The notes under the pieces are model-generated. The model was not told the DNA's origin, did no database searches, and saw only the letters and a program-made list of their open reading frames with translations. A stretch of DNA of 32,078 bases, taken from Pseudomonadota bacterium. Lineage in GTDB: Bacteria; Pseudomonadota; Alphaproteobacteria; Kiloniellales; JACOMY01. The stretch spans positions 1-32,078 of the forward strand of contig JAKOWB010000143.1 of the NCBI GenBank assembly GCA_029781795.1, written 5' to 3'. The position numbers and the translations under genes were made by a program. Below are positions 23,085 to 30,774 of this stretch, one piece after another; the stretch's first letter is position 1; the number at the start of each line of letters is the position of its first letter.

Positions 23085-24407
23085 ATGCGGCGGCAGTTCA
23101 TCGCGCTCAGCCTCGCGGCCGGCCTGCTCTCCGGCTGCAGCATGTTCGACGGCCTCTTCGGCAGCAGCGAGCCGCCGCCACTGCCCGGCACCCGCATCGC
23201 CGTGATCCAGGGCAACAGCGGGCTGGCAGCCGATCCGGCGGTGGCCGAGCAGAAGATCCTGCTGCCCCAGCCCTACATCAACGGCGGCTGGGAACAGCCG
23301 GGCGGCAGCCCGGCGCACGCCATGTATCACCTGAACCTCGCCGACAATCCGCAGTTCGCCTGGTCGGCCTCGATCGGCGACGGCAACGACGACGACGCGG
23401 CGATCCTGTCCGAGCCCGTGGTGGTCGGCGACGTGGTCTTCACCATGGACGCGCGCTCCACGGTCACGGCCTATCGCCAGAGCGACGGCAGCAGGTTCTG
23501 GGAGGCCGACCTCAGCCAGGACGAGGAGGACGGCTACTTCGGCGGCGGCCTCGCCTACGAGGAGGGCAAGCTCTTCGTCACCACCGGCTTTGGCATCGTC
23601 TTCGCGCTGGACGCCAAGAGCGGCAACGAGATATGGCGCCAGGACCTGAAGACGCCGATGCGCGCCGCGCCGACCGTTTCCGGCGGCCGTGTCTTCGTCC
23701 TCACCTTCGACAACCAGACCTTCGCGCTGGCGGCCAGCGACGGCCGCAAGCTGTGGAACCACACCGGCATCCAGGAGGCCGCGAACCTGCTGGGTACCGC
23801 CAGCCCGGCGGTCAGCGGTGGCACGGTCATCATCCCCTACAGCTCGGGCGAGATCTATGCGCTGCAGGTGGAGAACGGCCGTGAGATCTGGAGCGACAGC
23901 CTGGCGGCGCTGCGCCGCACCGATCCGCTGGCCGACATCGCGCAGATCCGCGGCCTGCCGGTGATCGACCGCGGCATCGTCTATGTGGTCAGCCACGCCG
24001 GACGCACCGTCGCCTTCGACCTGAAGCGCGGCAGCCGCATCTGGGAGCGCGAGTTCGGCGGCACCGAGACGCCCTGGGCGGCCGGCGACTACATCTACAT
24101 GCTGACCAACGACGACGAACTGGTCTGCCTGACGCGCGAGACCGGCAAGGTGCGCTGGGTCACGGCCCTGCCGCGCTACGAGGACCCGGCGGACAAGTCG
24201 GGTGTCATCAAGTGGTCCGGCCCGGTGCTGGCCAGCGACCGCCTGATCGTCGCCGGCTCGCTGGGCGACGCCTATGCCATCTCGCCCTATACCGGCGAGA
24301 TCATCGGCGTGATCGAACTGCCGAGCGGCGCCGCGGTCTCGCCGATCGTCGTCAACAACACCCTCTACTTTATCAGCGACGACGCCGACATCGTGGCGCT
24401 GCGCTAG
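23085..24407 (+). CDS. bamB: Outer membrane assembly factor BamB
   Basis: A 440-residue lipoprotein subunit of the BAM complex, which inserts beta-barrel proteins into the outer membrane. The signal peptide ends in a lipobox, LLSGC, with Cys18 as the lipidated residue. The rest forms a PQQ-type eight-bladed beta-propeller. Repeated blade motifs include [41 protein letters not shown] and [15 protein letters not shown], each ending in a W-docking-like segment. Length and layout match BamB. Its place between the YfgM-like gene and der is the conserved order. The ATG at 23085 was chosen over an in-frame GTG at 23070 because the signal peptide begins there. Confidence 0.96.
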   Translation: MRRQFIALSLAAGLLSGCSMFDGLFGSSEPPPLPGTRIAVIQGNSGLAADPAVAEQKILLPQPYINGGWEQPGGSPAHAMYHLNLADNPQFAWSASIGDGNDDDAAILSEPVVVGDVVFTMDARSTVTAYRQSDGSRFWEADLSQDEEDGYFGGGLAYEEGKLFVTTGFGIVFALDAKSGNEIWRQDLKTPMRAAPTVSGGRVFVLTFDNQTFALAASDGRKLWNHTGIQEAANLLGTASPAVSGGTVIIPYSSGEIYALQVENGREIWSDSLAALRRTDPLADIAQIRGLPVIDRGIVYVVSHAGRTVAFDLKRGSRIWEREFGGTETPWAAGDYIYMLTNDDELVCLTRETGKVRWVTALPRYEDPADKSGVIKWSGPVLASDRLIVAGSLGDAYAISPYTGEIIGVIELPSGAAVSPIVVNNTLYFISDDADIVALR

Positions 24408-24415
24408 GCGGTGGC

Positions 24416-25849
24416 ATGGACCGGCCGCTGCCCCTCGTCGCCATCGTCGGCCGGCCCAATGTCGGCAAGTCGACGCTGTTCAACCGCCTGGTCGGCAAGC
24501 GCCTGGCGCTGGTCGACGACCGGCCGGGCGTGACCCGTGACCGCCGCGAGGCCGAGGCGCAGCTCTATGACCTGCGCTTCCGCCTGTTCGACACGGCGGG
24601 GCTGGAGGAAGCGGCGGCGGACTCCCTGGCCGACCGCATGACCCGGCAGACGCAGGAGGCTGTCGGTCATGCCGACGTCGTGCTCTTCGTCTTCGATGCC
24701 AGAGCCGGCCTCGTGCCGCAGGACGAACACTTCGCCCGCTGGCTCAGGCGCTGCGGCCGGCCGGTGATCGTGCTGGCGAACAAGGCCGAGGGCCGGGTGC
24801 AGGAACTGGCGACGGCCGAGGCCTTCAAGCTGGGCCTCGGCGAGCCCTTGCCCTTCTCGGCCGAGCATGGCCTCGGTCTCGGCGACCTGCACGAGGCGCT
24901 GCTCGCGGCGCTGGGCGACAAGGCGGTGCGCGAGGCGGCCAAGGCCAAGGGCCGCCGCGACGACGACTGGAGCCTGGAGTCGCCGCCGGCCGACGGCGTC
25001 GACCTGGTCGAGGGCGAGGAGCCGGAGGAGCCCAAGGGACCGATCCAACTCGCCATCGTCGGCCGCCCGAACGTCGGCAAGTCGACCCTGGTGAACCGCC
25101 TGATCGGCGAGGAGCGCCTGCTGACCGGGCCCGAGGCCGGCATCACCCGCGACGCCATCGCCGTCGACTGGACCTGGAAGGGCCAGGCGCTGCGCCTGAT
25201 CGACACGGCGGGCCTGCGCAAGCGCGGCCGCATCGACGACAAGGTGGAGAAGCTGGCCGGCGCCGACACGCGCCGCGCCATCAGGTACGCCCAGGTGGTG
25301 GTGCTGGTGGTCGATGCCGCGCAGCCGCTGGAGAAGCAGGACCTGACCATCGCCGAGCAGGTGATCGAAGAGGGGCGCGCCCTGGTCATCGCGGTCAACA
25401 AGTGGGACGCGGTCGAGGACGCCAAGGCGACGCAGGAGCTGATCCGCGACCGGGTGGAGATCGCCCTGCCGCGCGCCAAGGGCCTGCCGGTGGTGACGCT
25501 CTCGGCACTGCGCGGGCAGAAGCTCGACCGCCTGCTGGATGCCTGCCTCAAGGCCTACCAGGTCTGGAACCGCCGCATCCGCACCGCCGACCTCAACCGC
25601 TGGCTCGAATCCATGTTGAGCGCGCATCCGCCGCCGGCGCCGGCCGGCCGGCGCATCCGCATCAAGTACATGACCCAGGCCAAGGTGCGCCCGCCGACCT
25701 TCGCCGTCTTTGCCAGCCAGGCGAATGACCTGCCGACGGCCTACCTGCGCTACCTGGAGAACGGCCTCAGGCAGGACTTCGGCCTGCCGGGCACGCCGAT
25801 CCGCATCCTGGTGAAGGGCGGCCGCAACCCCTACGACAAGGACTCGTGA
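24416..25849 (+). CDS. der: Ribosome-assembly GTPase Der (EngA)
   Basis: A 477-residue tandem GTPase needed for 50S subunit maturation. Each G domain starts with IVGRPNVGKST (near residues 9 and 216), followed by a G3 motif DTAGL. The G4 motif is NKAE in the first domain and NKWD in the second. The C-terminal KH-like domain has RIKYMTQAKVRPPTFAVFAS and ends GTPIRILVKGGRNPY. An acidic linker of about 30 residues (GVDLVEGEEPEEP) joins the two G domains. The ATG is 8 nt after the bamB stop, in the same transcript. The assignment is unambiguous. Confidence 0.98.
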   Translation: MDRPLPLVAIVGRPNVGKSTLFNRLVGKRLALVDDRPGVTRDRREAEAQLYDLRFRLFDTAGLEEAAADSLADRMTRQTQEAVGHADVVLFVFDARAGLVPQDEHFARWLRRCGRPVIVLANKAEGRVQELATAEAFKLGLGEPLPFSAEHGLGLGDLHEALLAALGDKAVREAAKAKGRRDDDWSLESPPADGVDLVEGEEPEEPKGPIQLAIVGRPNVGKSTLVNRLIGEERLLTGPEAGITRDAIAVDWTWKGQALRLIDTAGLRKRGRIDDKVEKLAGADTRRAIRYAQVVVLVVDAAQPLEKQDLTIAEQVIEEGRALVIAVNKWDAVEDAKATQELIRDRVEIALPRAKGLPVVTLSALRGQKLDRLLDACLKAYQVWNRRIRTADLNRWLESMLSAHPPPAPAGRRIRIKYMTQAKVRPPTFAVFASQANDLPTAYLRYLENGLRQDFGLPGTPIRILVKGGRNPYDKDS

Positions 25850-25920
25850 CCGGGGGCAGGGTGACAAGCGGCGCCGCCGGACGCAGACTGCCGGCTCCGT
25901 CCGAGCAGGAGAGTGCCGCC

Positions 25921-26655
25921 ATGAACGCCGAAACGCCCGTGCCGCTGCGCGTCGAGGAGCAGAGCAAGCGCTACCGCGTGCTGTTCAACGGCGAGACGCT
26001 GGCCGACAGCGTCAGGACCCGCCTGCTGTTCGAGGGCAAATACCATCCGGTGATCTACTTCCCGCTGGCCGACGTGCGGCAGGACCTGCTGAGCGCGACC
26101 GACCACACCACGATCTGCCCGCACAAGGGCGTCGCCAGCTACTGGTCGGTGAAGGCCGGCGACAAGGCCAAGGACAACATCGTCTGGGGCTACAAGACGC
26201 CCAAGGCGCCGGTCGAGGGCATCGCCGGCCATGTCTCCTTCTACTGGAAGGAGGTCGACGGCTGGCTGGAGGAGGACATGCCGCTGCTGGGCCACGCGCG
26301 CAATCCCTATGCCCGCATCGATACGCTGCGCTCCAGCCGGCGCGTGACCGTCAGGCATCGCGGCCAGGTGATCGCCGACACGACCCGCGCCGTCTTCCTC
26401 TACGAGACCGGGCTGCCGCCGCGCTACTACATCCCGCGCGAAGACGTGCGGATGGCTGAGCTCGGAGCCAGCGACCTCAAGACCGTCTGCCCCTACAAGG
26501 GCGAGGCCGCCTATCTCACTGCGCCGCTCGCCTCGGGCGAGGTCAAGGAGATCGCCTGGTACTACCCCGATCCCTGGCCCGAGGTGGCGCTGATCAAGGA
26601 CACCGTCGCCTTCTATCCCGACCGCGTCGACGCCATCGAGGTGGCGGCGAAGTAG
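25921..26655 (+). CDS. DUF427 protein with two tandem modules
   Basis: A 244-residue protein with two DUF427 modules, about residues 10-120 and 130-240. Both carry the family pattern: VLFNGETLADS followed by YFPLADVRQDLL and TICPHKG; then VTVRHRGQVIADT followed by YIPREDVRM and TVCPYKGEAAYL. Each ends in a WYY/FYW strand and an AFYPDRVD-like motif. DUF427 folds are small beta-barrels of unknown function. The ATG at 25921 follows GCAGGAGAG. It lies 71 bp after der and is convergent with the FMN reductase gene, 6 bp away. Confidence 0.92.
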   Translation: MNAETPVPLRVEEQSKRYRVLFNGETLADSVRTRLLFEGKYHPVIYFPLADVRQDLLSATDHTTICPHKGVASYWSVKAGDKAKDNIVWGYKTPKAPVEGIAGHVSFYWKEVDGWLEEDMPLLGHARNPYARIDTLRSSRRVTVRHRGQVIADTTRAVFLYETGLPPRYYIPREDVRMAELGASDLKTVCPYKGEAAYLTAPLASGEVKEIAWYYPDPWPEVALIKDTVAFYPDRVDAIEVAAK

Positions 26656-26661
26656 CGGCCT

Positions 26662-27213
26662 CTAGCTCCCGACCTTCCTGATCCAGGCGGCGAAGGCGTC
26701 GAGGTAGCCGTCGAGCAGCTTGCGCGTGCCCTCGTCGGTCACGTTGTGCTCGGCATCGAAGAGGCCGGGCTTGGCCGAAAGATAGATCTCCGGCCGGCTG
26801 ACCAGGGCCAGGCCGAAGACCGTGGCGATGGAGCGCAGGTGCGACTGCGCGGCGGCCGTGCCGATGGCGCCGGGCGAGGCGCCGACGATGCCCGCCGGCT
26901 TGCCCGGCCAGGCAGCCTGGCCGGCGGGACGCGAGCCCCAGTCCAGGGCGTTCTTGATCACCGCCGGGATCGAGCGGTTGTACTCCGGCGTGACGAAGAG
27001 CACGGCGTCGGCCGCCTGGATCTCCGCCTTCATCCGCAGCACGGCGGCCGGCGGGCTCTCCCACAGGTCCTCGTTGTACATCGGCAGGTCGTCGAGCTTC
27101 GCCAGGCTGAAGGCCAGGCCCTTGGGCTCTGCCAGCCTGGCCAGCGCCAGCGCGAACTGACGGTTGAGGGACTCGCGGCGCAGGCTGCCGACGAAGACAG
27201 CGACCTTGGTCAT
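26662..27213 (-). CDS. NAD(P)H-dependent FMN reductase (flavodoxin-fold)
   Basis: A 183-residue protein of the NADPH-dependent FMN reductase family, which includes ChrR/YieF quinone and chromate reductases. The FMN phosphate loop is VGSLRRESLNRQFA at residues 7-20. The isoalloxazine-contact motif is TPEYNRSIPAVIKNALDW, followed by GKPAGIVGASPGAIGTAAAQSHLR. Such enzymes reduce quinones or flavins with two electrons and limit redox cycling. The ATG (27211-27213) is preceded by a short GGAG-containing region. It is the last gene of a minus-strand series and sits 76 bp after the SDR gene. Confidence 0.93.
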   Translation of the reverse strand: MTKVAVFVGSLRRESLNRQFALALARLAEPKGLAFSLAKLDDLPMYNEDLWESPPAAVLRMKAEIQAADAVLFVTPEYNRSIPAVIKNALDWGSRPAGQAAWPGKPAGIVGASPGAIGTAAAQSHLRSIATVFGLALVSRPEIYLSAKPGLFDAEHNVTDEGTRKLLDGYLDAFAAWIRKVGS

Positions 27214-27289
27214 GGGGAGACTCCCGGGCGGGTGGAGGGCGGCCGCCATTCAAGTCTGGCGGTGGCGGCGCTGGCAAGCGCGGAGGCGG

Positions 27290-28036
27290 TCAGCCGATCG
27301 CCACGACCTCGCCATGCCGGGTCGAGGCCGGCAGCAGCAGCGGCAGGATGGCGGGGGCCAGGCTCTCCGCCGTCGCCAGGCTCTCCTGCTTTTCGCCGGG
27401 GAAGGCGGCGCGGCGCAGGCGCGAGACGAAGGGCCGCGGCGCGACCAGCGTGGCGCGCAGCGGCGTCTGCCGCAGCTCGCCGGCCCAGGACAGCACCAGG
27501 CTCTCCAGCGCCGCCTTGCTGGCGGAGTAGGGCGGCCAGTAGGCGACGTCGCGCCCCGTGCGGTCGGTGACGAAGACGGCGCGGCCGGCGTCGGAGCGGC
27601 GCAGCAGCGGATCAAGGCTGCGGATCAGGCGGTAGTTCACCGTGAGGTTCAGCCCCATCACCTGGTCCCAGACCTTGGGCGGGATGTGGCCGACAGGCGA
27701 GAGCTGCCCCAGCGTGCCGGCGGCGGCGAAGAGCCCGTCGAGCCGGCCGAAGCGCTGGTAGAGGGCGGCGCCCAGGCGGTCGATGGCGTCCTGCTCCATC
27801 AGGTCCTGCGGCACCAGCACTGCCGGCTGTCCGGTCAGCTTCTTCTGCGCATCGTCGATTTCCTCCAGCGCGCCCACGGTGCGGGCGACCAGCACCAGGT
27901 GCGCGCCCTCGGCGGCGGCGGCCAGCGCCACGGCACGGCCAAGGCCGCGCGAGGCGCCGGTCACCAGGACGACGCGATCCTTCAGGCGTCCGGTACCCGC
28001 GGCGGGACCGGCGGAAGCCGCGGGGGCGGCGCTCAT
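27290..28036 (-). CDS. Short-chain dehydrogenase/reductase, YciK-like, altered active site
   Basis: A 248-residue SDR. The glycine motif TGASRGLG is at about residues 26-33, and VARTVGALEEIDDA after it suggests NADP. The remainder resembles the E. coli YciK type, with VPQDLMEQDAIDRL and GHIPPKVWDQVMGLNLTVNY. The active site departs from the norm: the usual NAG reads AAAG (in FAAAGTLG). The position 13 residues before the catalytic Tyr of YSASK is Thr, in VFVTDRTG, not Ser. Tyr and Lys are kept. Catalysis may be changed or lost. It begins 4 nt after the DUF2937 stop, so it is in the purF transcript. Confidence 0.9.
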   Translation of the reverse strand: MSAAPAASAGPAAGTGRLKDRVVLVTGASRGLGRAVALAAAAEGAHLVLVARTVGALEEIDDAQKKLTGQPAVLVPQDLMEQDAIDRLGAALYQRFGRLDGLFAAAGTLGQLSPVGHIPPKVWDQVMGLNLTVNYRLIRSLDPLLRRSDAGRAVFVTDRTGRDVAYWPPYSASKAALESLVLSWAGELRQTPLRATLVAPRPFVSRLRRAAFPGEKQESLATAESLAPAILPLLLPASTRHGEVVAIG

Positions 28037-28040
28037 GGGT

Positions 28041-28580
28041 TCAGCTCCAGTGTTCCTGGCCGCGCTTGCGCTGGCGTCGTCGGTGCCAGCGCCGTTTCAC
28101 CGCCCTGCCGCCGCGCTCGCCCACGGCCAGGGCCAGCAGGCCCAGCAGCAGGCCGATGGCGGCGTAGGTAAGGCCTTCGGCCGTGATGGGCAAGGCCGGC
28201 TTGAAGGTATCGAAGGTGGCGGCCAGCACCGAATGGTCGAGATAGCGGAAAAGGGCGAAGGGCCGCTCCAGCACCGAGGCGTCGGCCAGCGCCACCAGTG
28301 AGGCGCGCAGGCTTTCGGCATCGCCCAGGGCCGCCTGGATCACCTTGCCCTCGGCCTGGAACACCGGGTCGCTGGACGTGAGGAAGCGCTGCAGGTAGTC
28401 GGCGACGCTGAGGCCCTGGCTCTGCGCCGCCTCGTAGATCCGCGCCTCCTGCACCAGCGCCTGGTCGAGCCGGCCGCCCAGGCGCTGCAGGTACTGCTGA
28501 TAGAATTCGGGAAACTGCGAGGTGACGCCGGCACCGGCGACCGCTGCCACGCCGTTGGCGATGCGTCCCAGGGCGGGCAT
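28041..28580 (-). CDS. DUF2937 family membrane protein
   Basis: A 179-residue protein matching DUF2937. The opening GAGVTSQFPEFYQQYLQRLGGRLDQA is the family hallmark. A long helical middle region (about residues 40-130) is followed by one clear membrane segment, LTYAAIGLLLGLLALAVG, and a very basic tail RAVKRRWHRRRQRKRG that is probably cytoplasmic by the positive-inside rule. The function is unknown. It starts 28 nt after the purF stop and is followed 4 nt later by the SDR gene, so these genes are likely co-transcribed with purF. Confidence 0.9.
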   Translation of the reverse strand: MPALGRIANGVAAVAGAGVTSQFPEFYQQYLQRLGGRLDQALVQEARIYEAAQSQGLSVADYLQRFLTSSDPVFQAEGKVIQAALGDAESLRASLVALADASVLERPFALFRYLDHSVLAATFDTFKPALPITAEGLTYAAIGLLLGLLALAVGERGGRAVKRRWHRRRQRKRGQEHWS

Positions 28581-28608
28581 GGCGGCCGGGGCCCCGAGGC
28601 TCCGCCCG

Positions 28609-30072
28609 CTAGGCGAAGCGCGACAGCAGCGACATCTGTCCGTCGTCGGTCGACTGGCCCTCGCGGTCGGTCAGCTGCGTGGGATAGTCGCCGGTGAAGC
28701 AGGCGTCGCAATACTGCGGGTTCTCGTTGTCGCGCCCCTCCTGGCCCATGGCGCGGTAGAGGCCGTCCATGGAGATGAAGGCCAGGCTGTCGACGCCGAT
28801 GTGGCGGGCCATCTCCTCCACGTTCATGCGCGAGGCGAGCAGTTCCTCGCGCTCGGGCGTGTCGATGCCGTAGAAGCAGGAGTGCGCGGTGGGTGGCGCG
28901 GCGATGCGCATGTGCACCTCGGTCGCGCCGGCGGCGCGCACCATCTCGACGATCTTGATCGAGGTCGTGCCGCGCACGATGGAATCGTCCACCAGCACCA
29001 CGCGCCGGCCGGCGATCATCGCGCGGTTGGCGTTGTGCTTCAGGCGGACGCCGAGGTTGCGGATCTGCTGCCCCGGCTCGATGAAGGTGCGGCCGACATA
29101 GTGGTTGCGGATGATCCCCAGCTCGAAGGGAATGCCGCTCTCCTGGCTGAAGCCGATGGCGGCCGGCACGCCGCTGTCGGGCACCGGGATGATGACGTCG
29201 GCATCGACGCCGCTCTCGCGCGCCAGCTCCATGCCGATGCGCTTGCGCGAATCATAGACCGACTTGCCCTCGATCGAGGAGTCGGGGCGGGCGAAGTAGA
29301 TGTACTCGAAGACGCAGAAGCGGTGCTGGGCGGGCGGGAAGGGGCGCAGCGAGTGCACGCCCGAGGCGTCCAGGATCACCATCTCGCCGGGCTCGACGTC
29401 GCGGATGTAGTCGGCACCGATGATGTCCAGCGCGCAGGTCTCGGAGGTGACGATGTAGGAGTGTCCGCGCTTGCCGATCACCAGCGGGCGCACGCCCAGC
29501 GGGTCGCGCACGCCGATCACGCAGTCGTCGGTCAGGCAGACCAGCGAGTAGGCGCCCTCGATCTGGCGCAGCGCCTCGGTCAGGCGGTCGATCACCGTCT
29601 TGCCCTGGGCCAGGGCGATCAGGTGGATGATGCACTCGGTATCGGCGGTGGACTGGAAGATGGCGCCGCGGCTGACCAGCGCCTTGCGCAGCTTCATGGC
29701 GTTGGTGAGGTTGCCGTTGTGCGCCAGGCAGAAACCGCCGAGCGCCAGGTCGGCGAACAGCGGCTGCACATTGCGCAGCAAGGTGCCGCCGGCGGTGGAA
29801 TAGCGCACGTGGCCGATGGCGGCCTTGCCCTTCAAGGTCAGCATCACGCTCTCGCGCCCGAAGATGTCGGCCACCTGGCCGACGTCGCGGTGGGCGTGGA
29901 ACTGCTGGCCGTCGTAGGAGACGATGCCGGCGGCCTCCTGTCCGCGGTGCTGCAGGGCGTGCAGCCCCAGCGCCACGTGGCGCGAGGCATCGCCGTCGCC
30001 CCAGATGCCGAAGACGCCGCACTCTTCCTTGAGCTTGTCGTCGTCGAAGGGATTGGTGGTGAGCAAGTCCAT
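28609..30072 (-). CDS. purF: Amidophosphoribosyltransferase PurF
   Basis: Catalyses the first committed step of purine synthesis, from PRPP and glutamine to phosphoribosylamine. The protein has 487 residues. A propeptide of 17 residues precedes Cys18 in CGVFGIWGDG, the N-terminal nucleophile after processing. HALQHRGQEAAGI and the PRPP loop VVLVDDSIVRGTT are intact. The cysteines of the Fe-S form seen in the B. subtilis enzyme are present: SETCALDI, HSCFYGID and CDACFTGDYP. The ATG at 30070-30072 shares one base with the cvpA stop (TGATG). A GTG one codon earlier (30075) is also possible. Confidence 0.98.
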   Translation of the reverse strand: MDLLTTNPFDDDKLKEECGVFGIWGDGDASRHVALGLHALQHRGQEAAGIVSYDGQQFHAHRDVGQVADIFGRESVMLTLKGKAAIGHVRYSTAGGTLLRNVQPLFADLALGGFCLAHNGNLTNAMKLRKALVSRGAIFQSTADTECIIHLIALAQGKTVIDRLTEALRQIEGAYSLVCLTDDCVIGVRDPLGVRPLVIGKRGHSYIVTSETCALDIIGADYIRDVEPGEMVILDASGVHSLRPFPPAQHRFCVFEYIYFARPDSSIEGKSVYDSRKRIGMELARESGVDADVIIPVPDSGVPAAIGFSQESGIPFELGIIRNHYVGRTFIEPGQQIRNLGVRLKHNANRAMIAGRRVVLVDDSIVRGTTSIKIVEMVRAAGATEVHMRIAAPPTAHSCFYGIDTPEREELLASRMNVEEMARHIGVDSLAFISMDGLYRAMGQEGRDNENPQYCDACFTGDYPTQLTDREGQSTDDGQMSLLSRFA

Positions 30073-30764
30073 CACTGTCCCGTCCCTTGGCTGCCGCTGC
30101 CCTGGAGGCCCTCGATGGCCTTTTCCAGCTGCTGACGCTCGCCTTCGTTATACGCCGGTTCGCCTGAGTCCGACGACTCCTTTGGCACCGGCTGCAAGGC
30201 CGGCTCGCCGGCGGGCTCCGCCGCCGGTTCCGGGTTCTGCAGGCTGCGCCTCGCCGATTCGCCGAGCGACTCGATAAAGCTCTCCGGTACCAGATCGCGC
30301 AGTATCTGGGCACCCTGCTTGACCAGCGGAAGGGCCCGCGCCTCCTTGACCCAGCCCGGATGCTGGTTTTCCGGCACCAGCCAGGCGAAGATCAGCCATG
30401 CAAGGCTGACAAGGACGGCGCCGCGCACCAGGCCGAAGACCAGCCCCAGCGTGCGGTCCAGCGCCGAGAGGCCTGACTTATGGACCCCGGCGGCCAGCGC
30501 CTTGGCGATCAGCGACAGCACCACCAGGGCCAGCAGGAAGACGACGACGCCCGAGCCGACGTCGGCGATGACCTGGACCGAGATGGCGTCGCGGGCATAG
30601 GGCTGCACATAGGGGAAGGCATAGAGCGCGATCAGCGCGGCGCCGATCCAGGCGCCGAAGGACAGCACCTCGTGCACGAAGCCGCGCAGCAGGGCCAGCA
30701 GCCCGGACAGCACCACCACGGCGATGAGGGCGATGTCCAGGATGGCGAGGCCGCCGCTGTCCAT
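30072..30764 (-). CDS. cvpA: CvpA family inner-membrane protein
   Basis: A 230-residue protein. The N-terminal ~150 residues hold about four membrane segments of the CvpA type: LDIALIAVVVLSGLLALLRG, FGAWIGAALIALYAF, VVFLLALVVLSLIAKALA and VRGAVLVSLAWLIFAWLVP, with GLSALDRTLGLVFG before the last. CvpA was named for colicin V production and is linked to envelope and stress phenotypes; the molecular role is unclear. The C-terminal ~60 residues are Pro/Glu-rich and low in complexity. The order radA-cvpA-purF is a common alphaproteobacterial arrangement. It begins 10 nt after the radA stop and overlaps the purF start by 1 nt. Confidence 0.95.
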   Translation of the reverse strand: MDSGGLAILDIALIAVVVLSGLLALLRGFVHEVLSFGAWIGAALIALYAFPYVQPYARDAISVQVIADVGSGVVVFLLALVVLSLIAKALAAGVHKSGLSALDRTLGLVFGLVRGAVLVSLAWLIFAWLVPENQHPGWVKEARALPLVKQGAQILRDLVPESFIESLGESARRSLQNPEPAAEPAGEPALQPVPKESSDSGEPAYNEGERQQLEKAIEGLQGSGSQGTGQ

Positions 30765-30774
30765 GCTGCTCCGT

